Part shown: piece after piece, positions 15,264 through 24,211 of the stretch | Numbering within the stretch: the first letter of the stretch is position 1 | Layout of the letters: each line of letters begins with the position of its first letter | Source: Lachnoclostridium sp. An138 | GTDB lineage: Bacteria; Bacillota; Clostridia; Lachnospirales; Lachnospiraceae | DNA length: 64,000 nucleotides | Direction of reading: 5' to 3' | Assembly (NCBI RefSeq): GCF_002160765.1 | Contig: NZ_NFLF01000005.1 | Coordinates: forward strand, 124,001-188,000 | Program-made: the position numbers and the translations under genes | Notes under the pieces: generated by a model | Told to the model about the DNA's origin: nothing | The model's input: the letters and a program-made list of their open reading frames with translations, nothing else | Databases searched by the model: none

Positions 15264-17072
15264 TTATCCATTCTGCCAGGCGGCCCGCTCCGGAGACATC
15301 ATCACCGTTCCTGTTCCTTCGTAGACGACCGTATAGCCCTTATCCAGGAACTGATTTGACAGGCCGCTTGCCAGGAACTCCTCTGCCCAGTGGGCCATAT
15401 AGATCACGTTGGGGAACTTGTCGGGATGCAGCGCATAGTAGTCATACAGCTGGGTGCTGTTCTCATGAACCTGCCAGGTGGAATAGTTTCCGCAGCCCGC
15501 GTCCACATACAGGTAAATCCAGGGCGCCACGCCCACTACCATAATCTCATCTTCCTCTGTCAGATTCAACATGTCCAGTTCATCCAGCACCTGCGCGTAC
15601 CAGTCTGCCATCTCCGGCGTCGTGTACACGTTTTTCAGAGGCCCCCTCTCCATCCGCTCGGAAAGCTCCCATACTCTTTCGTCTCCCCAGGCATAGGTCA
15701 TCCGCAGGAAAAAGGTTCCGGCAAACTGAGCCACAATCATCACCGCCACACACACTACCGCAAGACATGACACGGCGCGTCCGCCGGCCGCTCTCTGCTT
15801 CCACTCCTTCAGCCAGTCCGCCACAAAGATCAGGCCCACCCAGGAGCACATGCCATAAGCCACACTCAGCGTCACAATGCCCGTATTGGTCGCGTACTGC
15901 ACCACCAGCGTAAAAACCATGGCTGGCAGATACCACCAGCAGAATAGCCGCCTGTCCTTTTTCTCCGTGACCAGATAAGCCTCCAGGCACCAGAAAGCCA
16001 GAGGAAGCATCTGATAGTTCACCGTAATATGTTCAAAGATAAAACCGTAATAGATCAGATACGGCAGCACAGCGGCAGAAGCCAGCAGCATATAAGCCAG
16101 TCCATGCCGGAAGCGCTTTTTATCCAGCAGCGTCGCCGCGTAAATCACGCCAAGGGCGCAGAACATGTATTTGTAATTTTTAAAACAGAGATCAAAATAT
16201 CTCCAGGTCTTGTACCAGTAATCCTGCTGATGCTCAGAGTCCCCCACTATGTGCGGCACGTTCGCAAGCACCTCCGCAAGCGTTCCCCTCTGAAACACAA
16301 AAGCCAGAAACAGCACAAGAATCAGGACCGCCCCCGCAGTCATCCAAAGAAAGCTGCTAAACCGAAGCGCGCCTTCCGGCTCTGTTCCCCGCCTCTTTCC
16401 GCGAATGGACGCCGCCAGGCAGATAACCCCATAGGCCGCGTACATCAGAATGGCAAAGGGGTTCGCCAGCACGATAGCCGCCATCAGAATTCCGCATAAA
16501 ATATATTCCGGCACAGAGTGCTCCATTCTGGCAGAAAGCACTGCCAGAAGCACCGGCAGAAGTCCGAACTCTATGGAATTGTAGGACATGGCGCAGATAC
16601 TGAAGGGCGCGAAAATCAGGAACAGAAATACGGGTCCGAAGGACGCGTACCCCCGCCTCTGGAACCGCAGATAAAAGAACAGCGTCAGCACTGCGGAATA
16701 AGCCAGATACAGGAAGCGGCTCGCCATCACGATTCCTTCCGTAGAGCCCAGCGCCAGCCGGATCAGGCAGTAAACCGGGTGAAGAAGAAAGGTACAAAGC
16801 TGCTGAGTCGGATTCCACTCGTCGATCAGGATCTTTTCTCCCCGGAAAATCCGTTCCGAGGTACCGATGAAGTACATCTCATCCGCTGTATTAAAACCGT
16901 AAAAGCTTCGGAAAATAAAAATAAGCTCAAGAATAAGAAACAGGGCGATAAAAATCAGGTGCTGCCGCTGGCGTCCTGTCCTCTTCCGTCCTGTCTCCGT
17001 CTTCTTGGGCTGCTTTTGTGTCTGTGTTTCTGTACGCGCTGCTGTCTGTATTGCTGTCTGCTTCTCTGTCAT
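15264..17072 (-). CDS. Polytopic membrane protein with GT-C glycosyltransferase features
   Basis: The protein has 602 residues. The N-terminus is hydrophilic and Thr/Gln/Lys-rich (1-37) and is followed by about eleven TM helices. The first extracytoplasmic loop carries FNTADEMYF, an acidic DE motif typical of GT-C transferases that use lipid-linked sugars. The C-terminal 130 residues are soluble and extracytoplasmic (YTTPEMADWYAQVLDELD and following). Transfer of a sugar to an envelope glycan or lipid is inferred from topology; donor and acceptor are unknown. It lies 17 nt downstream of the coiled-coil gene at 17090, probably in the same transcript. An O-antigen ligase-type protein is less likely, given the early acidic loop. 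Confidence 0.6.
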   Translation of the reverse strand: MTEKQTAIQTAARTETQTQKQPKKTETGRKRTGRQRQHLIFIALFLILELIFIFRSFYGFNTADEMYFIGTSERIFRGEKILIDEWNPTQQLCTFLLHPVYCLIRLALGSTEGIVMASRFLYLAYSAVLTLFFYLRFQRRGYASFGPVFLFLIFAPFSICAMSYNSIEFGLLPVLLAVLSARMEHSVPEYILCGILMAAIVLANPFAILMYAAYGVICLAASIRGKRRGTEPEGALRFSSFLWMTAGAVLILVLFLAFVFQRGTLAEVLANVPHIVGDSEHQQDYWYKTWRYFDLCFKNYKYMFCALGVIYAATLLDKKRFRHGLAYMLLASAAVLPYLIYYGFIFEHITVNYQMLPLAFWCLEAYLVTEKKDRRLFCWWYLPAMVFTLVVQYATNTGIVTLSVAYGMCSWVGLIFVADWLKEWKQRAAGGRAVSCLAVVCVAVMIVAQFAGTFFLRMTYAWGDERVWELSERMERGPLKNVYTTPEMADWYAQVLDELDMLNLTEEDEIMVVGVAPWIYLYVDAGCGNYSTWQVHENSTQLYDYYALHPDKFPNVIYMAHWAEEFLASGLSNQFLDKGYTVVYEGTGTVMMSPERAAWQNG

Positions 17073-17089
17073 AACCTCTGACGCTCTCT

Positions 17090-17425
17090 TTACTCCTTTT
17101 TCTGCACAAGCAGTTCTTCTACATGTCTTCTCAGGGAAACTGCCTGGTCCGTAATCCTCTCCAGCTCTTCCTGCACAAGCCTCAGCTCTCTGCGCCGCGC
17201 TTCCTCCGTGTCACGAAGCTCATTTTCCCTGTCCGTCTCTATTTTTTTCAGTTCCTCTGCATGAGCCTGCTCCATATCCTGAAGCTTCTTTTCGTAAAGG
17301 GCTTTCTGCTCCTGTGAAAGCCGTTTTACCGTCTGCTCCAGCCGGCCCTGCTCCTGCCTTTTCTTCTGCTCCTTCAGTCTGCTCATCCCGTCTCTGTACA
17401 GCTGCTCCAGCTGTGTCACCTTCAT
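17090..17425 (-). CDS. Small coiled-coil protein of unknown function
   Basis: The protein has 111 residues, almost entirely charged alpha-helix with heptad character (Glu/Lys/Gln/Arg-rich) and no signal peptide or TM helix. The start is supported by GGGGGAG upstream. It precedes the GT-C-like gene by 17 nt. Its composition resembles the C-terminal half of the 226-residue coiled-coil protein at 55076, although I cannot show homology by eye. Low-complexity coiled coils match many families, so no function is assigned. Confidence 0.6.
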   Translation of the reverse strand: MKVTQLEQLYRDGMSRLKEQKKRQEQGRLEQTVKRLSQEQKALYEKKLQDMEQAHAEELKKIETDRENELRDTEEARRRELRLVQEELERITDQAVSLRRHVEELLVQKKE

Positions 17426-17501
17426 TTTTATCTCCCCCTTCTGAACCGCCTAAAGGAAGGCCTTATGACGCTTTCCCGTTCCTGTTCTCCCCTTTTCCGG
17501 A

Positions 17502-17528
17502 CTGCGGGGCCCCGGAGGAGCCCCGCAG
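17502..17528 (-). terminator. GC-rich hairpin after the aldolase gene
   Basis: A 9-bp perfect stem CTGCGGGGC/GCCCCGCAG with a 9-nt loop lies 29 bp beyond the fba stop codon. There is no clear U-tract, so it may be a weak terminator or a 3'-end stabiliser. Confidence 0.45.
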
Positions 17529-17556
17529 CCGAACGGTCAGGAGCCTGTCAGCAGAT

Positions 17557-18405
17557 TCACACTTTACCGGCGCAGCCGCACATGGTCATACGCAGCTTCA
17601 CGATCTCTTTTACCTTTTCCATAGCCACTTTTCCATACTTCTTCGGATCGAAAGCGTCCGGATTGGCCGCCAGGAATTCTTTCACGCCGTCCGTGTAAGC
17701 AATACGAAGCTCTGTGGCAAAATTCACCTTGCAGATGCCCCGCTTAATGCTCTCCACAACAGCCTCTTCAGAAAGGCCGCTGGCTCCATGCAGTACCAGA
17801 GGAATGGAAACCACTTTCCGGATCTCCGCCAGACGGTCCAGATCCAGCTTCGGTTCTCCCTTATATACGCCGTGTGCTGTTCCGATAGCCACTGCCAGAG
17901 AGCTCACGCCGGTGCGCTCCACAAACTCCTTTGCCTCCATGGGATCAGTGTAGCCGCCGTTTCCGCCGTCTAGATCATCTTCCTTGCCGCCTACTTTTCC
18001 AAGCTCCGCCTCTACCGGAATTCCGGAGGGACGGCAGGCATCTGCCACCGCCTTGGTCACTGCGATATTTTCCTCAAACACATTGTGGGAACCGTCAATC
18101 ATGATGGAGGTATAGCCTGTGCGCAGCGCCCGCATGGCCAGCTCAAAGCTGTCGCCGTGGTCCAGGTGCAGACACACCGGAACGCTGGCCTTCTCAGCCG
18201 CCGCCTTTACATTTGCCAGATACATGTCCAGTCCCGCATATTTGATTGTGGACGGAGTAGTCTGCATCATCAGCGGAGCGCGGAGCTCTTCCGCCGCCGC
18301 GATTACGGCCATCACCATCTCCATATTCTCCACATTAAACGCGCCTACCGCGTAGCCGCCCTTCTGTGCGTCCAAAAGCATTTTTTCCGATGTAACAAAT
18401 GACAT
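17557..18405 (-). CDS. fba: Class II fructose/tagatose-bisphosphate aldolase
   Basis: The protein has 282 residues and is zinc-dependent. D82 and H83 in HLDHGDS are the catalytic Asp and a zinc ligand; the other zinc ligands are expected in TAHGVYKG and VLHGASG. EAELGKVGGKED is the conserved mobile-loop region and IMIDGSH a core strand. The reaction cleaves fructose-1,6- or tagatose-1,6-bisphosphate into two triose phosphates. The compact length fits either Fba or the GatY/KbaY group, which sequence reading alone cannot separate. No galactitol or N-acetylgalactosamine genes are adjacent, so a glycolytic Fba role is preferred. The gene stands alone, with an extended -10 (TGA-TATAAC) about 60 bp upstream. 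Confidence 0.88.
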   Translation of the reverse strand: MSFVTSEKMLLDAQKGGYAVGAFNVENMEMVMAVIAAAEELRAPLMMQTTPSTIKYAGLDMYLANVKAAAEKASVPVCLHLDHGDSFELAMRALRTGYTSIMIDGSHNVFEENIAVTKAVADACRPSGIPVEAELGKVGGKEDDLDGGNGGYTDPMEAKEFVERTGVSSLAVAIGTAHGVYKGEPKLDLDRLAEIRKVVSIPLVLHGASGLSEEAVVESIKRGICKVNFATELRIAYTDGVKEFLAANPDAFDPKKYGKVAMEKVKEIVKLRMTMCGCAGKV

Positions 18406-18496
18406 ATCTGTTTCCTCCTCACTTTTTAAGTGTTCCGGCAGCAGGTCTGCCGTTTCCTATATGTTATATCATACACTGCCTTGGAAAAAAGCGCAA

Positions 18497-19921
18497 TTAC
18501 ATTTCCTCATAATCGGGCGGGGCAGATAAAACAAGAAGTTCTTCCAGCGTAACCAGCAGCAGACGCGGATCATTCCGCGCTTCCTGTATGAGGCCGCTGC
18601 TAAAACCACTTTTTGAAAATAATACATACCATGTATCATGCCGTCTCTTTCTGAAAACATCTGCCTTTTGCTTCAGTTCTTCATACACGCGCCGGTCTGT
18701 CAACTCGTTTCTCCATTTACACTCGCAAATCAGATAATCTTCCCCGTCTTCAGCGATGAGATCTATTTCCGTCTCTTTTCTTTTCTCCGGGTCAGTTCCC
18801 CACCAGCGTCCAATTTTTGTAAAAAGCACCGGAAGCTCTCCTCTGCTGTTTTTCAGCAGCAGGTACTCCCTGCAGATCATTTCAAAAGCAGTTCCCATAT
18901 AATGGCTGAGGTCCGGCGCAATCCGTTTCGTCCACACAAGCCTTTCTGCTCCTGTCTCCAGCAATGTTTTATTGGGAGATACATAGCGGTACCAAAAACG
19001 GAACATGGGATCGCAGATACCGTATTGAGCCTTTCTGCTGTTTTCCTTTTCTCCGAACGGAACTTCCCTGTACAGAATTCCAAGCTCGCGGAGCACAGAA
19101 ATATATTTCAGACATTTAGCTGTTTCTTCTCCTGTCCTGGCCGCGATTTCCGCTGAACGGACAGCGCCCCCCGCAATCGCTTCGATCACTGCACAGTACA
19201 TACCCGGTTTCTGGACCTCCTGCCTCATCAGAAGCATGGGTTCCTCATACAGATAACCCGTCGGCGTCAGAAAATCTTTTCTGATATTATCCTCAAATCC
19301 GGTTTCATTATCTATCTGCCGCAGATACAGCGGCGTACCTCCGTAAATGGAATAGAGCATCAGTTTTTCTCCGCCGGAAAATCCCGGAAGCATGCGGATT
19401 CCCGTCGTATACAGAAAGGGCTTCATATGAAGCTGAGCTGTTCTCCTCCCAAACAACGGGCTTTTGCTGCTCAACACTTCTTTCTCCATAAATCCCATAT
19501 AACTGCCGCACAGAATCAGAAACAGCTTTCCATCCTTCAGCCGGTGGTCAATCAAATGCTGCAGCACAGACATCAGGGCAGGATTGCTGTCCGCAAGATA
19601 GGGAAACTCGTCCAGAACAACCACCAGCTGCCTGTCTCTCTGCCTCTCATTTATATACAGGAATGCCTTTTCCCAGTTTGAAAACCCGCTCACATGCTCC
19701 TCCCCGTAAAACCGGAACACCTCTGCAGAAAACTTTTCCAGATTCATCTTATCATTGGTCTGCTCCGCTGCATAAAATATGCTGTCTCTGCTCCTGCAAA
19801 ATTCATTCAGCAGCGTAGTCTTTCCCACTCGCCTCCGCCCATATAATATGAAAAGCTGAAATCTGTCCTGTTTATACAGCCGGTTCAATTCTTCCAGTTC
19901 CTTTTCTCTGCCTACAAACAT
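18497..19921 (-). CDS. AAA ATPase of the DUF234 (archaeal-type) family
   Basis: The protein has 474 residues from the ATG at 19921, chosen because AAGGAG lies 6 nt upstream. It begins MFVGREKELEELNRLY, then Walker A GRRRVGKTTLL at about 27-37 and Walker B VVVLDEFPYL. A winged-helix part follows (about 240-300; ARTGEETAKCLKYISVLRELGI). The C-terminal DUF234 domain has a nuclease-like ETEIDLIAEDGEDYLICECKW segment, with Asp and Glu-x-Lys spaced as in PD-(D/E)xK folds. The cellular role of this family is unsettled. It stands alone in an AT-rich setting, and the next region holds gene relics, so acquisition by transfer is possible. Defence or genome-maintenance roles are speculative. Confidence 0.85.
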   Translation of the reverse strand: MFVGREKELEELNRLYKQDRFQLFILYGRRRVGKTTLLNEFCRSRDSIFYAAEQTNDKMNLEKFSAEVFRFYGEEHVSGFSNWEKAFLYINERQRDRQLVVVLDEFPYLADSNPALMSVLQHLIDHRLKDGKLFLILCGSYMGFMEKEVLSSKSPLFGRRTAQLHMKPFLYTTGIRMLPGFSGGEKLMLYSIYGGTPLYLRQIDNETGFEDNIRKDFLTPTGYLYEEPMLLMRQEVQKPGMYCAVIEAIAGGAVRSAEIAARTGEETAKCLKYISVLRELGILYREVPFGEKENSRKAQYGICDPMFRFWYRYVSPNKTLLETGAERLVWTKRIAPDLSHYMGTAFEMICREYLLLKNSRGELPVLFTKIGRWWGTDPEKRKETEIDLIAEDGEDYLICECKWRNELTDRRVYEELKQKADVFRKRRHDTWYVLFSKSGFSSGLIQEARNDPRLLLVTLEELLVLSAPPDYEEM

Positions 19922-20099
19922 GTGTATCTCCTTACTGTAAGATATAATTAACTTCAAAATAATTAATTTCTAAGTAATCTATTTTTATAGTACAGGAAAC
20001 AAAGCCTGCCTGTCAAGGGCTCCTGAAAAAGAAAAGAAAAATTTCGTGAATCATGTCCTCACGGTCTGCGCAGCATGTGCGCAGACCTGGACAGAACTG

Positions 20100-20503
20100 T
20101 TACAAAATTTCCTCCAAAAAAGCTGCCGGAACAGATTTCAAAAATTCCTGTCCGCGTTCCCCGCCCCAGCATTTTACTGCCAGTGGTGTCAGAACCACCG
20201 TGGGAGAAACTGCATTTACGTTAATATGATAGCGTCCCCATTCGTTTGCCAGCGTTTTCGTAATGTTAATAACTCCCGCTTTAGCCGCTCCGTACAGAGC
20301 ATGCCGCGGAAGTCCCACAATACCGGCCTGAGATGCCATGTTGATAATTTTTCCGCCAGATCATCATGGTCTCTTCCCGCAAAGAGCTCCGCTGTGCTGC
20401 GGGCAATAGAGCCCGCAGCGCCGGTTATGATGGCAACTTTCCCTTCCAGCGACATATTTTTATCGTATCCCGGAAATATTCCGTCTTCCAGTATTCTTGC
20501 CAT
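20100..20503 (-). pseudogene. Broken short-chain dehydrogenase/reductase gene
   Basis: The first 30 or so codons encode an SDR Rossmann start (NMSLEGKVAIITGAAGSIA). About 100 central codons are then missing. In another frame the C-terminal half resumes: GGKIINMASQAGIVGLPRHA, then the catalytic YGAAKAG with Y and K four residues apart, then NVNAVSPTVVLTP. It ends early after SVPAAFLEEIL. An internal deletion with frameshift plus 3' truncation is the simplest reading. It follows the substrate-binding protein gene after GAGGAGTGA, so the two were once an operon. Confidence 0.8.
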
Positions 20504-20511
20504 GATTATTC

Positions 20512-21342
20512 TCACTCCTCAATGTACTGATCTACATTGTCAATAGTAATAAGCTGGAAAGAAATATCGTACCTTTCTTCCACTTCTTCACCAGATGCTA
20601 CTTTTACGGCAGTATCTACTGCTGTACTTGCCTGTGAGTTTGCGTCCTGAAGCACTGTGCCGGAAAGTCTGCCATCTTTTACTGCCTGGAGCGCATCAGG
20701 AATGGCATCTGTTCCGATAATGATCAGGTCTCTGTTCTGTGATTCTGCAGCCTGAAGGGCACCCATGGCCATATCATCGTTTTCACAGATAATCGCTTTC
20801 AGTTCCGGATATTTCCCCAGCCAGTCTTCTGTAGTGGACATAGCCTCATCTCTGGACCTGTTTGCAGAAAGCGTCGCTACACACTCATAAGTATCGTCTG
20901 CAAGAATCGTATTCTCAAGCCCTTCATATCTGAGAAGCTGAGAGCTCTGTCCCATCTCGCCTTCCAGGATTGCGTACTGACCGCCCTCTTCTCCCAGCTG
21001 CTCCATTACAAAATTACCCATAATTTCGCCTGCCTGCGTATCGTCAGAACCAATGTAGGATACATAATCTGTACGCGTGGTTTCCGTATTAATCTCAATA
21101 ACCGGAATATTGGCGTCTGCCGCAAGATCCAGTACCTGTGCGGAACCGTCCGCATCCTGCGGATTCAGAATAATCACATCGACCTGCTTGGCTATCAGAT
21201 CTTCCGCCTGAGAAATCTGTTTTGCCACATCAGCCTGTCCATCCATCAGATAGAGATCGCAGTCCGGATACGCCTCTTCCGCATAGCTTTCAATCGCTTC
21301 GCCCAGCTTGTTAGAATAGGTATCCGACATGGTTTTCATCAA
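20512..21342 (-). pseudogene. 5'-truncated sugar ABC substrate-binding protein
   Basis: The 276 residues match the sugar-binding fold of RbsB-type lipoproteins (Peripla_BP_4). Examples are VDVIILNPQDADGSAQVLDL, VSYIGSDDTQAGEIMG, KAIICENDDMAMGALQA and IIIGTDAIPDALQAV. The signal peptide, lipobox and first beta strand are absent: homology begins at about the MKTMSDTYSNKLGE segment, which is normally 35-50 residues into the protein. No transport permease or ATPase is nearby. Without export it cannot serve an ABC transporter, so the gene is treated as a relic. The open frame is otherwise intact, which suggests recent truncation. Confidence 0.78.
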
Positions 21343-21370
21343 TACTCCAACTCAGTTCCCACATACAGAC

Positions 21371-21410
21371 GCGGAGCACTTTAAGACCGTCTTGTCTTAA
21401 AGTGCTCCGC
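21371..21410 (+). terminator. Strong orphan terminator hairpin
   Basis: A 17-bp perfect stem (21371-21387 with 21394-21410) with a CGTCTT loop is followed by GTTATCTTTTT on the plus strand. No plus-strand gene precedes it. It is most likely left over from a gene lost when the substrate-binding protein gene was truncated. Confidence 0.7.
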
Positions 21411-21486
21411 GTTATCTTTTTACCATATGATTATTTCTGCTTTGTCCACATGCAGGGCTCGCACACCGTCAATCAGTAAAATCCAC

Positions 21487-21972
21487 CTATACCTCAAGCT
21501 CAATCTTCCTGCCCGTGTGCAGATAGGGAACCAGCTCCACGCCGGCCGCCCGGAACATCCGCTTGGACGCCAGTGTGGCCGCCGTATCCGCATACTTATC
21601 GGAAGCGTAGACCACCGTCTTCAGTCCCGCCTGAATGATCGCCTTGGCGCACTCGTTGCAGGGGAAGAGAGCCACGTAGATCTTGGCGCCTTCCAGGCTG
21701 CCTCCCCGGTAATTCAGAATGGCGTTCAGCTCCGCGTGAGTCACAAAGGGATATTTGGTCTCATTGCTTTCGCCGGTTCTCGCCCAGGGAAATTCATCGT
21801 CGTCACAGCCTTTGGGGAATCCGTTATACCCCATGGACAGTATCTTATTGTCCTGGCTGACGATGCAGGCTCCCACCTGAGTGTTCGGGTCCTTGGAACG
21901 CATTCCGGACAGCATGGCTACTCCCATAAAATACTCGTCCCAGCTGATATAATCCTGTCTTTTCTCTCCCAT
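21487..21972 (-). CDS. dCMP deaminase (ComEB-type cytidine/deoxycytidylate deaminase)
   Basis: The protein has 161 residues. Zinc-site motifs are H79-A-E81 (VTHAELNAI; E81 is the proton shuttle) and P104-C105-x2-C108. It would convert dCMP to dUMP, feeding thymidylate synthesis. The N-terminal RSKDPNTQVGACIV and MGYNGFPKG are typical of this family. It has a GGGAGAG ribosome site and follows upp by 33 nt in an rpiB-upp-deaminase operon of nucleotide and pentose metabolism. Confidence 0.93.
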   Translation of the reverse strand: MGEKRQDYISWDEYFMGVAMLSGMRSKDPNTQVGACIVSQDNKILSMGYNGFPKGCDDDEFPWARTGESNETKYPFVTHAELNAILNYRGGSLEGAKIYVALFPCNECAKAIIQAGLKTVVYASDKYADTAATLASKRMFRAAGVELVPYLHTGRKIELEV

Positions 21973-22005
21973 GAATCTCTCCCTTTCCTCCTGTGGGACA
22001 CCTCT

Positions 22006-22635
22006 TTATTTTGTTCCGAAGATACGGTCTCCCGCGTCTCCCAGTCCGGGAACAATATAGCCGTGCTCGTTCAGGTGGTCGTCCAGCGCGCCGATATAGA
22101 TATCCACATCAGGATGAACCTCCTGCATTTTCTTCACGCCCTCCGGCGCTCCGATGATGCAGAGCAGGCGGATATTCTTAACCCCGCGCTCCTTCAGCAT
22201 CTGAATGGCCGCCACTGCAGAACCTCCTGTGGCAAGCATGGGGTCTACCACGAACACATCCCTTTCACTGCAGTCTGCCGGAAGCTTGCAGTAATACTCC
22301 ACCGGCTCCAGCGTCTCCTCGTTCCGGTACAGGCCGATATGGCCGACCTTGGCTGACGGTATCATGGCAAGCATGCCGTCCACCATTCCGAGACCCGCCC
22401 GGAGAATCGGAACGATTGCCATTTTCTTTCCGGCCAGCTCTTTCACTGTAGTTTTGCAGATAGGCGTCTCAATCTCCACATCCTGAAGCTTCAGATCCTT
22501 TGTGGCTTCGTAGGTAATCAAGCTGGCTATCTCGCCTATCATTGCCCGAAAATCCTTTGAACCCGTCTCCTTGCGCCGAATCACCCCGATCTTGTGCTGA
22601 ATCAGCGGATGCTCCATTACTACTACCTTTGACAT
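22006..22635 (-). CDS. upp: Uracil phosphoribosyltransferase
   Basis: This enzyme salvages uracil with PRPP to UMP. The protein has 209 residues from the ATG at 22635, the normal length for Upp; GAGAGGGG lies upstream. The PRPP loop is [22 protein letters not shown] and [18 protein letters not shown] are family signatures of the GTP- and uracil-binding regions. It lies 16 nt after rpiB, consistent with one transcript. Confidence 0.96.
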   Translation of the reverse strand: MSKVVVMEHPLIQHKIGVIRRKETGSKDFRAMIGEIASLITYEATKDLKLQDVEIETPICKTTVKELAGKKMAIVPILRAGLGMVDGMLAMIPSAKVGHIGLYRNEETLEPVEYYCKLPADCSERDVFVVDPMLATGGSAVAAIQMLKERGVKNIRLLCIIGAPEGVKKMQEVHPDVDIYIGALDDHLNEHGYIVPGLGDAGDRIFGTK

Positions 22636-22651
22636 TTCTTTTGTCCCCTCT

Positions 22652-23086
22652 CTAGCAATCTTCAATTTTGCTGATTCTTCTCTTATGCCGCTCGTCGCCC
22701 GAAAATTCTGTGTGCAGGAAAGTATCCACAATCTTTACTGCCAGCCCCGGACCCACGACACGGCCGCCCATAGCCAGAATGTTTGCGTCATTATGCTCTC
22801 TGGTAGCTTCCGCGCTGAAGCAGTCGCTGCAGAGCGCCGCGCGGATTCCCTTATACCGGTTGCAGGTAATGGAAATTCCGATTCCCGTTCCGCAGATCAC
22901 GATCCCTTTCTCACACTCTCCGCTCAAAATGGCCTTGACAACCTTTCTTCCGTAATCCGGATAATCCACGGAATCATGATTATTCTCACAGCCCAGGTTT
23001 TTATAGGCAATTCCCTCACGATCCAGATACGCGATCACAGCCTGCATCAGATCATAGCCGCCGTGATCACACCCCAATGCTATCAT
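22652..23086 (-). CDS. rpiB: Ribose-5-phosphate isomerase B
   Basis: The protein has 144 residues and begins [12 protein letters not shown], with the active-site Cys in [24 protein letters not shown] and [20 protein letters not shown] are conserved substrate-binding segments. It interconverts ribulose-5-phosphate and ribose-5-phosphate, the precursor of PRPP used by upp downstream. It is the first gene of the operon, with a near-consensus promoter about 75 bp upstream. Confidence 0.95.
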   Translation of the reverse strand: MIALGCDHGGYDLMQAVIAYLDREGIAYKNLGCENNHDSVDYPDYGRKVVKAILSGECEKGIVICGTGIGISITCNRYKGIRAALCSDCFSAEATREHNDANILAMGGRVVGPGLAVKIVDTFLHTEFSGDERHKRRISKIEDC

Positions 23087-23159
23087 GCGTTTCTCCTCCT
23101 ATGAAGTATTTTCCCAACAGTTCAGTCATGAAGCGTACCGGACTGTTTTTCTTTTAGAG

Positions 23160-23188
23160 ATTATATCATTTTTTCTGGAGAATGGCAA
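23160..23188 (-). promoter_or_regulatory. Promoter of the rpiB-upp operon
   Basis: On the minus strand: TTGCCA (23183-23188), a 17-bp spacer and TATAAT (23160-23165). Confidence 0.75.
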
Positions 23189-23228
23189 TGAAATCCGGCC
23201 GCAGAAGCGGCGTCTGAAGGGAAGAGAA

Positions 23229-23957
23229 CTATACGCTGTTCATATATTTCAGAATTCCCATGTGAATCGCCCAGACCAGTTTATCCTGATAGTTCTCATC
23301 CTGAAGCTTCGCGCAGTCTGCCCAGTTGCTTAAAAACCCGCACTCTACGATAACAACCGGAGCTTCCGTCTTTTTCAGCAGGTAGTAGGTGTCATTTGCC
23401 TTGGCCTGCCTGGTATTTTCCGGCTCAGCCACGCGGACAAGCTCCGACTGCAGAACCTTTGCCAGCTTTTCACTTTCCCGCGACGTACTGTAATAAAAGA
23501 CCTGAGCCCCATGAATGCTTTCCTCATGATAACTGTTCTGATGAATACTGACGACGCAGACCGGCTGCTCTTCATTGATCAGTTCACAGCGCCTTTTCAT
23601 ATCCTGCACCTTTTTATTGGAAGCGTTCTCATCATACAGCCCCCGGTCTTCCTCTCTGACCAGCATAACCTCCATATCCTGCTGCTCCAGAAGTGTTTTC
23701 AGTTTTTTGGCAAGCTGAAGATTCAAATCCTTTTCCAGCACGCCGTCCACTCCCACCTTGCCGGGATCATTTCCGCCATGCCCCGCGTCAATCATAATCA
23801 GTCTTGTATCCTCCCGCTTTGCTCCCGTCCAGGCTTCCTCCCAGAAACTCTCTCTTGAAAAATAGGAGGCTGCCGCAAGAACTACAAACGCCATCCCGAT
23901 TCCCAGGCCTCTGCTGTCCATTTTCAGCCTGCTTCTGATTCTGCGCAAAAATTCCAT
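23229..23957 (-). CDS. cwlD: N-acetylmuramoyl-L-alanine amidase, CwlD-like
   Basis: The protein has 242 residues: an N-terminal TM/signal anchor (about 16-34), then an Amidase_3 domain with zinc ligands H60 (DAGHGG), E75 (EKDLN) and H139 (SIHQN) and catalytic E205 (VECGF). Length and architecture match CwlD, which with PdaA makes muramic-delta-lactam in the spore cortex. A vegetative autolysin with the same domain cannot be excluded. The ribosome site before the ATG is weak. The GH18 gene upstream on the same strand belongs to a family that includes cortex-lytic enzymes, which supports a spore link. Confidence 0.85.
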   Translation of the reverse strand: MEFLRRIRSRLKMDSRGLGIGMAFVVLAAASYFSRESFWEEAWTGAKREDTRLIMIDAGHGGNDPGKVGVDGVLEKDLNLQLAKKLKTLLEQQDMEVMLVREEDRGLYDENASNKKVQDMKRRCELINEEQPVCVVSIHQNSYHEESIHGAQVFYYSTSRESEKLAKVLQSELVRVAEPENTRQAKANDTYYLLKKTEAPVVIVECGFLSNWADCAKLQDENYQDKLVWAIHMGILKYMNSV

Positions 23958-24108
23958 GCTGTGTTCATCCGCCGCTTATCTCTTTATTAAAAATATATGG
24001 CAGATATAAATGTTTCATACCGGGCGGTGCCGGAAGCCGGAACAGAAACGCAGAGCTGAAAACCGGAGCCGGAAGCAGCCGCGGGAAGCAGAAACCGGAA
24101 GACAGTAA

Positions 24109-24146
24109 CAGGAAGCACCCGCGGCGGATGCCGCGGGCGCTTCCTG
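24109..24146. terminator. 17-bp GC-rich hairpin between GH18 and cwlD genes
   Basis: The stem 24109-24125/24130-24146 has one mismatch and a GGAT loop. It lies 65 bp past the GH18 stop codon. No clear U-tract is present on either strand. The adjacent 24025-24110 is purine-rich with repeated CCGGAAGC-like words and has no gene. Confidence 0.5.
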
Positions 24147-24211
24147 TGCCGGACAAAGCCGGCATACTGCTGCTGTTTGCTGTATCTTTATCATTTCCCA
24201 TTTATCATTTA

